From positions 1 to 12,176 of the forward strand of contig JAEWBG010000040.1 in the NCBI GenBank assembly GCA_023391335.1: a stretch of DNA of 12,176 bases, read 5' to 3'. Shown piece by piece: positions 1-5,393 of the stretch. Within the stretch, counting starts at the first letter, position 1. Each line of letters opens with the position of its first letter. Both the position numbers and the translations under genes were made by a program. Source of the DNA: Pseudomonadota bacterium (lineage in GTDB: Bacteria > Pseudomonadota > Gammaproteobacteria > Steroidobacterales > Steroidobacteraceae). The notes under the pieces are model-generated. The model made no database searches. It was not told where the DNA came from and saw only the letters and a program-made list of their open reading frames with translations.

Positions 1-18
1 CTCCGTGTCCTCCGTGGA
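1..18 (-). repeat. CACGGAG 9-bp micro-repeat, copy 1 (2 units)
   Basis: Two 9-bp units with core CTCCGTG (the complement of CACGGAG) stand directly in tandem at the window edge, so the copy may continue to the left. It is in inverted orientation to the copy at 149-175. Confidence 0.8.
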
Positions 19-32
19 GATACTCTTCTCTC

Positions 33-42
33 GGGGGGGGGG
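33..42 (+). repeat. Homopolymer run of ten G
   Basis: Ten consecutive G follow a pyrimidine-rich stretch. Such tracts are prone to slippage during replication and to sequencing or assembly error. No reading frame depends on it, so phase variation of a gene is not indicated. Confidence 0.9.
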
Positions 43-87
43 AGCGGAATTTCACACTGAGGTGAACGCAGCGCGCAGGGCCTAGTC

Positions 88-122
88 CGTCGCACTCGCG
101 AAGGCGGGTGTCCATCTCGTCC
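88..122 (+). repeat. 35-bp dispersed repeat, copy 1
   Basis: A 35-bp segment starting CGTCGCACTCG matches 1295-1329 without gaps at 29 of 35 positions. The inner GCGAAGGCGGGTGTCCAT resembles the 'CCCCGCGAAGGCGGGGA' intergenic repeat known from many proteobacterial genomes. Both copies lie between oppositely oriented CACGGAG arrays, one on each side of the globin gene. Confidence 0.75.
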
Positions 123-148
123 GCTTCGCGCTCGGAAGAAGCATTTCA

Positions 149-175
149 CACGGAGGGCACGGAGCACACGGAGAT
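149..175 (+). repeat. CACGGAG 9-bp micro-repeat, copy 2 (3 units)
   Basis: There are three direct 9-bp units, each CACGGAG plus two variable bases (GG, CA, AT). The core is perfect in all three and only the two spacer bases vary, which makes the 9-bp period unmistakable. Confidence 0.9.
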
Positions 176-277
176 GATGAAAAGATAAGAGAACTCCACT
201 GGGAGCACGGGGCACGTCGGGGGTAACAAAAAATCGCCATGTCGTATCAGCGCATGAGCGGAGATCCTTTTTCCACC

Positions 278-301
278 GTTCGTCCTGAGCTGGTCGAAGG
301 A
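278..301 (+). repeat. TCCTGAGC/GTCGAAGGA dispersed repeat
   Basis: The 24-bp segment reads GTTCG, TCCTGAGC, TG, GTCGAAGGA. It has the form of a widely scattered bacterial intergenic repeat with this wording. Short complementary ends (TTCG/CGAA) could give a small hairpin. It occurs once in the window; identification is from memory of the motif. Confidence 0.5.
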
Positions 302-335
302 GCGGCCTGTCACCTGTCAAATAGAAGAGAATTTC

Positions 336-353
336 CACGGAGCACACGGAGAT
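336..353 (+). repeat. CACGGAG 9-bp micro-repeat, copy 3 (2 units)
   Basis: Two perfect-core units with spacers CA and AT, followed by GATGA-like sequence as after copy 2. Copies 2 and 3 therefore share flanks beyond the array, which suggests that the repeat unit is larger than the tandem core. Confidence 0.85.
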
Positions 354-375
354 GACCAAGAGATAGAAGTGATCT

Positions 376-399
376 CCCTCTCCCTTTGACGGGAGAGGG
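376..399. repeat. CCCTCTCCC hairpin repeat
   Basis: A perfect 9-bp stem, CCCTCTCCC (376-384) with GGGAGAGGG (391-399), closes a TTTGAC loop. It is followed by a second GGGGAGAGGG. This type of 'CTCTCCC...GGGAGAG' palindrome is a widespread intergenic element. The same arms recur with a longer loop at 6624-6661. No T-tract follows, so I do not call it a terminator. Confidence 0.7.
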
Positions 400-507
400 C
401 CGGGGAGAGGGTGCATTAGCGCGCCGTCCGGTGCGATCGGCGAGGCGGGTTTGCTTGGGGCTTCGCAGATAGTTGGGGTGTGGAAAGTCGAAATCTCCTC
501 AGGTTTA

Positions 508-533
508 TCTATGCGCGCTTTGTGTTGCGTTCG
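508..533 (+). repeat. GCGCGCTTTGTGTTGCGT dispersed repeat, copy 1
   Basis: A 26-bp segment matches 6848-6873 at 24 positions, including an uninterrupted 19-bp identity. It falls in the leader region of the globin gene. The second copy lies just beside a CACGGAG array near the transporter gene end. Function unknown. Confidence 0.8.
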
Positions 534-678
534 AGTCAGTGTCTTCAGTCTTGCTCGTCACTTGCCGCACATGGATGTGCCAATGCCGCGAAGGCAGGAT
601 GCCGAGAGCGGCCGTCACCCGTGACGGTCCCATCCAAAGAACCTCTTCATCCATTTGGCGTACTCATTGCAAGGATAA

Positions 679-721
679 GGGAGCTTGGGGCGGCTCCCGA
701 CTTGAGATGCATCGCATGCGA
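679..721 (+). promoter_or_regulatory. Possible regulatory region of the globin gene
   Basis: Two small dyad structures lie 40-85 bases before the globin start: a 6-bp stem GGGAGC/GCTCCC (679-684, 693-698) and a perfect 10-bp palindrome TCGCATGCGA (712-721). The overlapping AGATGCAT (705-712) resembles one half of the known NsrR operator (AAGATGCATTT and its complement), which controls nitric-oxide-responsive haemoglobins in proteobacteria. No clear second half-site is present, so the regulatory call is weak. Confidence 0.22.
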
Positions 722-762
722 GCTACGCATGTGACTTCCCGTCAAAAAATGAGGACTTTGCA

Positions 763-1167
763 ATGACACCGAAGCAGATCGCGCTAGTGCAGGAGACATG
801 GCGGACAGTAATGACGATCCAAGATGAGGCGGCGCAGCTCTTCTATGCGCGCCTATTTACGCTTGATCCTTCGCTCCGTGCGCTGTTTCAGAACGACATG
901 CCAGAACAGCGACGCAAGCTGATGACGATGATCGGTACCGCCGTCAACGGACTCAAACGACTCGATACCATCGTGCCCGCAGTCCGCAGTTTGGGCATGC
1001 GACACGGTGCCTATGGCGTGCGCAACGAACACTACGACACAGTGGCCAGCGCGTTGTTGTGGACTCTCGAACAAGGACTCGGACCCACATTCACCTCTGA
1101 AGCACGAGATGCGTGGACCGCTGTGTACACGCTGCTCGCCAACACGATGAAGGGCGCCGCCTCGTGA
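763..1167 (+). CDS. Single-domain bacterial haemoglobin (flavohaemoglobin-type globin)
   Basis: This 134-residue protein has a complete haem-binding globin fold and no reductase domain. Aligned by eye to E. coli Hmp and Vitreoscilla haemoglobin it keeps Tyr28 (B10, in LFYARLF), Phe42 (CD1), Gln49 (E7), the proximal His81 (F8, in RHGAYGV) and Tyr91 (G5, in HYDTV). It ends about where Hmp residue 133 would be, so the H-helix Glu that supports the proximal His in Hmp has no counterpart; the protein is roughly ten residues shorter than usual. Likely roles, known for the family, are cytoplasmic oxygen binding or nitric oxide dioxygenation with a separate reductase. The start is supported by GAGGA at 751-755, seven bases before ATG. 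The gene stands alone between two repeat fields and no neighbour suggests a reductase partner. Confidence 0.9.
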   Translation: MTPKQIALVQETWRTVMTIQDEAAQLFYARLFTLDPSLRALFQNDMPEQRRKLMTMIGTAVNGLKRLDTIVPAVRSLGMRHGAYGVRNEHYDTVASALLWTLEQGLGPTFTSEARDAWTAVYTLLANTMKGAAS

Positions 1168-1182
1168 CAGAAGACGATTTCA

Positions 1183-1209
1183 TGCGGAGCGCACGCAGCA
1201 CACGGAGAG
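1183..1209 (+). repeat. CACGGAG 9-bp micro-repeat, copy 4 (degenerate)
   Basis: Three 9-bp units with decayed cores (TGCGGAG, CACGCAG, then perfect CACGGAG). It begins 15 bases after the globin stop codon, so it lies within the 3' untranslated region if the transcript continues. It is inverted relative to 1395-1421. Confidence 0.75.
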
Positions 1210-1294
1210 TCGGACGCAACGCAAAGCACTCATAGAAACCAGTCAGTAAGTGGCAGTGTGCGGTGGTTGCGTGAGAGCTTCGCGATGAATAGAT

Positions 1295-1329
1295 CGTCGC
1301 ACTCGTGTAGACGGGTGCCTATCTTGTCC
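1295..1329 (+). repeat. 35-bp dispersed repeat, copy 2
   Basis: Gapless partner of 88-122 (29 of 35 identical, five of the six differences being transitions). It is in direct orientation relative to copy 1, so the globin gene sits between direct repeats about 1.2 kb apart. Confidence 0.75.
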
Positions 1330-1394
1330 CAGCAGATCGGATGACCTTCCGCTTACGCGGAGCGAAGCGATAGGGCGATCCATTGCTTTACCAC

Positions 1395-1421
1395 CTCCGT
1401 GGTCTCGGTGTCCTCCGTGGA
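1395..1421 (-). repeat. CACGGAG 9-bp micro-repeat, copy 5 (3 units)
   Basis: Three 9-bp units on the minus strand (cores CTCCGTG, CTCGGTG, CTCCGTG), followed by GAAATTCT. That flank is the complement of the AGAATTTC preceding copy 3, again showing that conservation extends past the tandem core. Confidence 0.85.
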
Positions 1422-1480
1422 AATTCTACGTCCTGCAACTCGCACGCGACTCCAGGCGTTAGTTCCTCACGTGATGACGC

Positions 1481-2209
1481 ATGAGGGCAACGCCCGTGAG
1501 GATCGAAACAGGCGAACGGACTCGTCGCGAGCGAACCAAGAGCAAACCAAACGCAGGTGTCTTACGCTGCCGACGTAAGTTTCTGCGCTTCTTTCCCAAC
1601 GGATTCCGCGACGGCGAATACGTCGAGACCGAGCGCGAGTACAAATGGGAATCGCATCTTCGCTGGCGCGAAGCACTGGGCATCGATACTTTTAGGAAGC
1701 TGCTGGACGACGGTCGCTATCAGGAAATCGCTGCGCGCGCCGTACGTGTGGAGCAGCAGTCGCTGTACAGCATGATCTTCTCGTTCGAGAAGATGGCTCT
1801 ACGTGATGCAGTGAAGTCGCCCGCGGGAGCTCAAGCGTTCGCGCGTGGACTCTTCCGATTTCTACACGGCAAAGATGACTCGCAGACGCGTTTTGAGTCG
1901 TGGGTCGAAACAGTCGAGGCTTTGCCGCGCAAACAAACTCGCGTGCTGACTTGGCCACTGGTCACGGTGTTCGGCTTTATTGCGCAACCCGATCAGCACA
2001 TGTTCATGAAGCCGAACACGATGCGGGCGGCGGCACGAGAGTATGGGTACGACCTCGAATATCGCTCGCGACCAAACTGGGGCACTTACCATCGTCTTCT
2101 GGATCTGGCGGCTCAAGTGCGCAAGGACCAGCGCGATCTACGTCCGCGAGACATGATCGACGCGCAGTCGTTCTTGTGGGTGCAAGGCTCGGCGGAATAT
2201 GAAGAGTGA
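1481..2209 (+). CDS. Conserved protein of unknown function (242 aa)
   Basis: A soluble, basic protein with no signal peptide or membrane segment. I recognise it only as a conserved hypothetical type. The segments that look constrained are GEYVETEREYKWESHLRW (about residues 45-62), FSFEKMALRDAV (about 100-111), RVLTWPLVTVFGFIA (about 153-167) and RPRDMIDAQSFLWVQGS near the C-terminus. No known catalytic motif is visible, so I assign no function. The first about 30 residues are Arg/Lys/Thr-rich and may not belong to the conserved core. ATG 1481 is the first possible start because an in-frame TGA lies at 1475-1477; GTG 1496 is an alternative. There is no clear ribosome binding site. It stands alone on the plus strand, downstream of a repeat field. 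Coding is supported by its length and composition. Confidence 0.75.
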   Translation: MRATPVRIETGERTRRERTKSKPNAGVLRCRRKFLRFFPNGFRDGEYVETEREYKWESHLRWREALGIDTFRKLLDDGRYQEIAARAVRVEQQSLYSMIFSFEKMALRDAVKSPAGAQAFARGLFRFLHGKDDSQTRFESWVETVEALPRKQTRVLTWPLVTVFGFIAQPDQHMFMKPNTMRAAAREYGYDLEYRSRPNWGTYHRLLDLAAQVRKDQRDLRPRDMIDAQSFLWVQGSAEYEE

Positions 2210-2259
2210 GCGCGTTCTGAGACGCAACGGTCAGTCGTCTCGACTGCTCGCCCGATTCT

Positions 2260-2487
2260 CTACGAGTCGTGTGAGTCGCGGTTACCTTTACTGACCAAAT
2301 GAAGCAGCAGTAGCAAGATCACTCCGGCCGAACCGCATTGGGCGCCCGCCGCAACGAGCGGATGCGCGGCGAAGTAGCCATGGTTTCGCAACGATTCCCC
2401 ATATGCCAGCCCGAGCAGCGCGATGCCAATCAAGAGGGCCGCCATTGCGATGCCTAACAGGGCTGCTGACCAGCTTTTTGGATTCAT
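2260..2487 (-). CDS. Small two-helix inner-membrane protein
   Basis: A 75-residue protein beginning MNPKSWS. It has two hydrophobic helices, about residues 5-29 (AALLGIAMAALLIGIALLGL) and 45-67 (a Gly/Ala-rich start ending ILLLLLHLV), joined by a short polar loop (GESLRNHGYFAAH). The C-terminus KGNRDSHDS is polar. An ATG 39 bases further upstream would add 13 residues without hydrophobic character; I prefer 2487 because GAGAAAG lies just before it. It is divergent from the esterase gene, with about 140 bases between the starts. No family recognised. The name follows only from the hydrophobic pattern. Confidence 0.6.
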   Translation of the reverse strand: MNPKSWSAALLGIAMAALLIGIALLGLAYGESLRNHGYFAAHPLVAAGAQCGSAGVILLLLLHLVSKGNRDSHDS

Positions 2488-2626
2488 GATCTTTCTCGAT
2501 TGCGCTCCGCGAAAACATAGCATCAATCGTGCGTAGGCGCTGCAAGCAATCGCGTCGTAGTGTCACGGGGAATCAATGCATTTATCATGCGGCGCCCGAA
2601 CAATCACAAGTGCTCTGCCACGTCGC

Positions 2627-3736
2627 ATGAAAAACAAAAGCTGGGTTCTCTTGATCCTTTGTGCGATGGCCAGCATCAGCGCCGCCACTGCGCAACCGCG
2701 CGTCGGCCAAGTCACCGTTTTGCCGAAAGGTTCTCGGCCTGCCACGACATTGACAGTTTCACGAGCTGAACAGAGTGCGAACAGCGAATCGCTGCGATAC
2801 CAGTGGCCCGGCGCCTACTTCGAAACGGCATTCAAAGGATCTTCTGCATTCTTCTCAGTGGGGAAGGGCGATGTAATCTTGCGCGTGCTCGTCGATGGCG
2901 ATCAGATCGCAACGCTGAATAAACCTGTTGCAGGTTATTACGAGGTGCAGGGACTTTCGAAATCCGAACACCGGCTCCGTGTCGAAGCCATCACAGAGAG
3001 TCAGGCCGGTGCGAACGAGTTCGGCGGCTTCTACTTGCCGAAATCGGAAAAGAACGTCGCGATCAAACCTCGTCCTCGACAGATCGAATTCATTGGTGAC
3101 TCACACACGGTGGGTTACGGCGATACGTCGTCCGACCGGGAATGCACGGAGGAGCAAGTTTGGGAACGTACCGACAACTCACAAGCGTTCGGCCCGATCA
3201 TCGCCAAACATTTCGACGCTGATTATCAAATCAACGCGATCTCCGGCCGCGGCATTGTCCGCAACTACAACGGCGGCCCGCATGACACGATGCCCGTCGC
3301 CTATCCGTTCGTCCTCTTCGGTCACGCTCAACGCGTCAACAATCCAAACTGGCAGCCGCAATGGATCGTGATCTCCCTCGGCACGAATGATTTCTCGACC
3401 GAGCTGCATGAGGGCGAGAAATGGAAATCGCGCGGTGAACTACACGCCGATTTCGAAAACACATTCGTCCAGTTCGCCCAAGATCTACGCAAGAACAATC
3501 CGCATGCGCATCTGCTGTTCTGGGCGACGAGTGCTTTGAATAAAGAAATCCCAGACGAGGTGGAGCGAGTCGTCTCGCAACTCAAAGCCACTGGCGAGAA
3601 TGACATTGGCTTCGTTCCGATTCCTGATCTCGCGATGGATGGATGCCACTATCACCCTTCGCTTAAAGATCATCAGAAGATTGCGAAGGTGCTGATGGAT
3701 TACATCGACTCGCGTGCGGGTGGGTGGAAGCGCTGA
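2627..3736 (+). CDS. Secreted SGNH/GDSL carbohydrate esterase, CE2-like
   Basis: The product (369 aa) is predicted to leave the cytoplasm. It starts MKNKSWVLLILC and has a signal peptidase I site ATA|Q after residue 22. Residues about 40-140 form an all-beta region like the N-terminal jelly roll of CE2 esterases (GAYFETAF, ILRVLVDG). The SGNH hydrolase domain follows, with nucleophile Ser159 in FIGDSHTVGYG, the SGRG glycine block, GTND at 252-255 and the catalytic Asp338/His341 pair in MDGCHYHP. CE2 enzymes deacetylate xylan, glucomannan or related sugars, so polysaccharide deacetylation in the periplasm or outside the cell is the likely role; the true substrate is not shown. An upstream in-frame ATG at 2576 has a better ribosome site (GGGGA, 2567-2571) but would put 17 residues ahead of the signal peptide, so the start is uncertain. 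It is monocistronic. Confidence 0.87.
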   Translation: MKNKSWVLLILCAMASISAATAQPRVGQVTVLPKGSRPATTLTVSRAEQSANSESLRYQWPGAYFETAFKGSSAFFSVGKGDVILRVLVDGDQIATLNKPVAGYYEVQGLSKSEHRLRVEAITESQAGANEFGGFYLPKSEKNVAIKPRPRQIEFIGDSHTVGYGDTSSDRECTEEQVWERTDNSQAFGPIIAKHFDADYQINAISGRGIVRNYNGGPHDTMPVAYPFVLFGHAQRVNNPNWQPQWIVISLGTNDFSTELHEGEKWKSRGELHADFENTFVQFAQDLRKNNPHAHLLFWATSALNKEIPDEVERVVSQLKATGENDIGFVPIPDLAMDGCHYHPSLKDHQKIAKVLMDYIDSRAGGWKR

Positions 3737-3785
3737 GGTGCGGTGTTGTGCGTGGTCAGAAAATGGCTAGTTGGCGAGAGTCCCT

Positions 3786-4033
3786 TCGGTGCCGGTGCAA
3801 ACATCTGAACATTACTAGGTGAAAGCGCGGGTGTTCGCTGCACGCCACGCGCACCGGAGAAGTTCGCCGAAGCATCTTTCGCGTGCGCGACTTGAACTAG
3901 CTTCTCGATCGACTGACGAGCGAATCGCCTCTCTGAGTGAGGTGGCGAGATTTCTGGACCGCTGGCCAACTGCAATCTCAAGACTGGTTGGTCGACACAA
4001 TCGATAATGTTCAAATGTTTGCACCGGCACCGA
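3786..4033. mobile_element. 248-bp segment with 29-bp terminal inverted repeats (MITE-like)
   Basis: Positions 3786-3814 and 4005-4033 are inverted repeats of 29 bp with a single mismatch (position 3805 against its partner in 4005-4033). The outer 10 bp read TCGGTGCCGG at the left and CCGGCACCGA at the right. TCCC occurs one base outside each end (3781-3784 and 4035-4038), a weak hint of a target duplication. The interior is not self-complementary, so this is not one long hairpin. It carries the tail of a helix-turn-helix protein that ends at the start of the right repeat. The size and layout suit a non-autonomous transposable element or the scar of one. Confidence 0.6.
3876..4007 (+). pseudogene. 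Remnant of a transposase C-terminal helix-turn-helix tail (RAYT-like)
   Basis: Only the last 43 residues of a protein are readable (from LSRARLELAS to the end GRHNR), stopping at TAA 4005-4007. They align without gaps with the minus-strand remnant at 4558-4716, with 18 of 43 identical and most other positions conservative; shared landmarks are RIA(S/T)LS, A-x-F, R-x-P and GRH. The pattern 'LSEVARFLDRWPTAISRLVGRH' fits a helix-turn-helix of the kind at the C-terminus of REP-associated Y1 transposases. The frame is open back to 3819, but that stretch shows no catalytic HUH or Tyr motif, so the gene is truncated or decayed. The RAYT assignment is inference; the homology of the two fragments is direct observation. 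Confidence 0.5.
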
Positions 4034-4110
4034 CTCCCAGTGGCTTGGCCGTGTGCCGGGAGAGCGCGATAACCAACACTAGATAATTCCCGAAACAATA
4101 GGTGCAACCC

Positions 4111-4467
4111 ATGTCGGACGATTGCTGCAGGCTTCCGAATAAAGGGATAGATCTTCCAGCTCCGGCCAAGGAGATAGTGGAACTGGACGGAATGACTGTG
4201 ATTAGAGTCTATCCTCTCGACGACAAGTTCAATGATTATCCACGGAGCGAGCTTAACAGAAACATATACGCATATGATTCGTCCGGAAAATTGGTGTGGC
4301 AGATACAAGAGGCGCCACACGGAGGCCGCAGTGAAGACAAAGCCTATGTGAGCATAAAAATAGAGGGAGACAAGTTGATTGCTGGCAACTGGATCGGCAC
4401 TGACTACGTTGTTGATTTGCGTACAGGTAAGGTATCGCAGGCGACTCGGGGGATAAGACCTTGGTAG
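4111..4467 (+). CDS. Small beta-rich protein of unknown function, probably acquired
   Basis: A 118-residue soluble protein. Its second half has two repeated beta-hairpin segments, IYAYDSSGKLVWQI and LIAGNWIGTDYVVDLRTGKV, of the type seen in blades of PQQ/WD-like propellers, but it is far too short to form a propeller by itself. No enzyme motif is seen. ATG 4111 is chosen over GTG 4102 because AGGTG at 4100-4104 is a well-placed ribosome binding site for it. Hand counts give about 47 % G+C over 4141-4380, well below its neighbours. Seven of ten Ile codons are ATA and AGA is used repeatedly, unlike the flanking genes. It lies between two oppositely oriented transposase-tail remnants. Together these suggest horizontal acquisition. 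I recall similar small hypothetical proteins in other bacteria but no function. Confidence 0.75.
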   Translation: MSDDCCRLPNKGIDLPAPAKEIVELDGMTVIRVYPLDDKFNDYPRSELNRNIYAYDSSGKLVWQIQEAPHGGRSEDKAYVSIKIEGDKLIAGNWIGTDYVVDLRTGKVSQATRGIRPW

Positions 4468-4524
4468 GTCGCGTAGACGACCGACAAGCTGCATTGGATA
4501 CCGCCGCGGTTTGTGGGAGATTCT

Positions 4525-4550
4525 TCGGTGCCGGACTTAGGATATCCGGC
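4525..4550. repeat. TCGGTGCCGG motif with hairpin
   Basis: TCGGTGCCGG (4525-4534) is the same 10 bp that caps both ends of the 3786-4033 element. It overlaps a perfect 6-bp stem, GCCGGA (4530-4535) with TCCGGC (4545-4550), around a 9-base loop. It lies just beyond the stop of the minus-strand remnant, as CCGGCACCGA lies just beyond the stop of the plus-strand remnant (23 and 16 bases). This suggests a conserved 3' end of the mobile unit, perhaps a REP-like hairpin. Confidence 0.55.
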
Positions 4551-4557
4551 AAATTGA

Positions 4558-4716
4558 TCAACCCAATCGATACGAATGCCGCCCCAGTAGTTCACTCAGA
4601 GATGCAGGGTCGCGCTGGAAGAAGGCGGCGAGTTGGCTGAGTGTTGCGATTCGACGTTCGATCTCCTCGCGGGCAATATCGACACGCAGTCGCGTCAGAT
4701 CTCTCTGTCGCGACCC
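4558..4716 (-). pseudogene. Remnant of a transposase C-terminal helix-turn-helix tail (RAYT-like)
   Basis: The minus strand is open for 52 codons after an in-frame TGA (4717-4719) and ends at TGA 4558-4560. The readable protein runs SRQRDLTRLRVDIAREE, then RRIATLSQLAAFFQRDPASL, ending GRHSYRLG. It is the homologue of the plus-strand fragment at 3876-4007. There is no start codon in a sensible place and no catalytic domain, so only the tail survives. The sequence fits the basic linker plus helix-turn-helix that closes many REP-associated tyrosine transposases; another DNA-binding family remains possible. Confidence 0.5.
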
Positions 4717-4766
4717 TCAGTGCCGTGCTGCGGGAGTCTCGTTGATCGAGTGCATGTGGAGCGATA

Positions 4767-5102
4767 TCAACTGAGGATCTTGGTGATCGTCTCTTTAAGG
4801 GCCTGAGCGTCGCGTTGGGAAAGCTTGCCGAGCGTCTTGAGGATCAGGCCCTGTTCAAGGGTGGCGAAGATCGGCTTGATGGCGGAGGGCTTTAGTAATT
4901 TAGCGGCTTGCCAGTCTTGCAGTGTGATCTCACCGAAGGCACCACCGCCGCGCACTTGGCTGGTGATGGCCATCAAGATCACATCGCGACGGATGCGGTT
5001 GTAGGCGCTGCTTGAGACGATGACACCAGGACGTTGCTTGGTGGTGGACTGATCGGTGAAGGGGAAAGGAACGAGGACGACATCGCCGAACTGGTAGGCC
5101 AT
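4767..5102 (-). CDS. PemK/MazF-family mRNA interferase toxin
   Basis: A 111-residue protein with the standard PemK/MazF fold order: the beta-strand GDVVLVPFPFTDQ, then the QRPGVIVSS motif containing Arg24-Pro25, then MAITSQ with Thr47. Arg and Thr at these places form the RNA-cleaving site in characterised MazF proteins. Length is normal for the family. The expected activity is sequence-specific endoribonuclease cleavage of mRNA in the cytoplasm, neutralised by the antitoxin encoded upstream. The gap between the antitoxin stop and this ATG is 78 bases, unusually wide for a pair that commonly overlaps. No strong ribosome binding site precedes ATG 5102 and no earlier in-frame start exists nearby, so its translation may be weak. 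Confidence 0.88.
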   Translation of the reverse strand: MAYQFGDVVLVPFPFTDQSTTKQRPGVIVSSSAYNRIRRDVILMAITSQVRGGGAFGEITLQDWQAAKLLKPSAIKPIFATLEQGLILKTLGKLSQRDAQALKETITKILS

Positions 5103-5180
5103 GGGAGCGCTCGCGTGAGGATCGATCGGCGAATCACATCAGATCTGACGGTGGGCTGTTTTTGTCTGTGGCCTTCGCTG

Positions 5181-5381
5181 TCAGAGCCGATCGTACTCAG
5201 CATCGTCGGGGTTGTTCCAGACGTCTTTGAATGCCGGTTCGGAGACTTGTGCAGCTGCACGAGTCAGTCGCTTTTCATCTTCGCGGCTCCTTAAGAAGTC
5301 CACGAAATCTTCAACCTCAGCCCGGCGCTGCGGCGGCAAGGACCTTAACTTCTCGATCAGAGCTTCATCATCAATGCTCAT
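5181..5381 (-). CDS. Antitoxin of a PemK/MazF toxin pair (DUF2281-like)
   Basis: A 66-residue acidic protein. The N-terminal part has a helical signature LIEKLRSLPPQRRAEVEDFV followed by DFLRSRE, typical of DUF2281-type antitoxins. The C-terminal FKDVWNNPDDAEYDRL resembles the toxin-binding tail seen in many small antitoxins paired with MazF or PIN toxins. The start at 5381 is supported by GAGGAC a few bases upstream on the coding strand. It precedes the toxin, the usual antitoxin-first order, and the perfect palindrome at 5394-5410 just upstream is a candidate site for autorepression. A classical DNA-binding fold (AbrB or ribbon-helix-helix) is not evident in so short a protein. Confidence 0.83.
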   Translation of the reverse strand: MSIDDEALIEKLRSLPPQRRAEVEDFVDFLRSREDEKRLTRAAAQVSEPAFKDVWNNPDDAEYDRL

Positions 5382-5393
5382 GTTGCCGTCCTC

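Larger units (their letters stand above)
1..470. other. Intergenic repeat field left of the globin gene
   Basis: I see no convincing gene here. The stretch is built from short dispersed repeats: CACGGAG-type arrays at 1-18, 149-175 and 336-353, a 35-bp repeat at 88-122, a TCCTGAGC/GTCGAAGGA repeat at 278-301 and a strong hairpin at 376-399, plus a run of ten G at 33-42. The few open frames that cross it have no signal peptide, motif or ribosome binding site and end inside repeats. Short dispersed repeats of these kinds are known from many bacterial intergenic regions; their role is not known. Confidence 0.7.
1168..1480. other. Intergenic repeat field right of the globin gene
   Basis: No gene is visible. 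The stretch carries a CACGGAG array (1183-1209), the second 35-bp repeat (1295-1329) and an oppositely oriented array (1395-1421). The order is array, 35-bp repeat, inverted array, the same kind of composite as at 1-175. Confidence 0.7.
3737..4110. other. Intergenic region holding an inverted-repeat element
   Basis: There is no intact gene between the esterase stop and the small gene at 4111. The region is dominated by the 248-bp inverted-repeat segment and the protein-tail remnant inside it. No terminator is obvious after the esterase gene. Confidence 0.7.
4468..4766. other. Intergenic region with hairpin and protein-tail remnant
   Basis: It contains the hairpin at 4530-4550 and, on the minus strand, the second transposase-tail remnant. 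The last 50 bases before the toxin stop hold nothing recognisable. Confidence 0.65.

Noticed and set aside
149..353. CACGGAG arrays as a CRISPR
   Set aside because: Units are 9 bp without spacers of 25-40 bp, and no cas gene is present.
376..399. Rho-independent terminator
   Set aside because: The stem is strong, but no T-tract follows and no gene ends upstream within view; the sequence matches a dispersed intergenic hairpin type.
473..766. 97- and 84-codon frames upstream of the globin
   Set aside because: They include the dispersed repeat at 508-533, lack ribosome sites and conserved features, and one overlaps the globin start.
3786..4033. Integron attC site
   Set aside because: The arms are too long and too far apart, and no core-site sequence of the GTTRRRY type was found at the ends.
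3700..4494. Open frame of 264 codons on the minus strand across the island
   Set aside because: It overlaps the esterase end, the inverted-repeat element and the antisense of the 4111-4467 gene. No domain is recognisable; the plus-strand gene and the two tail remnants account for the coding signal.
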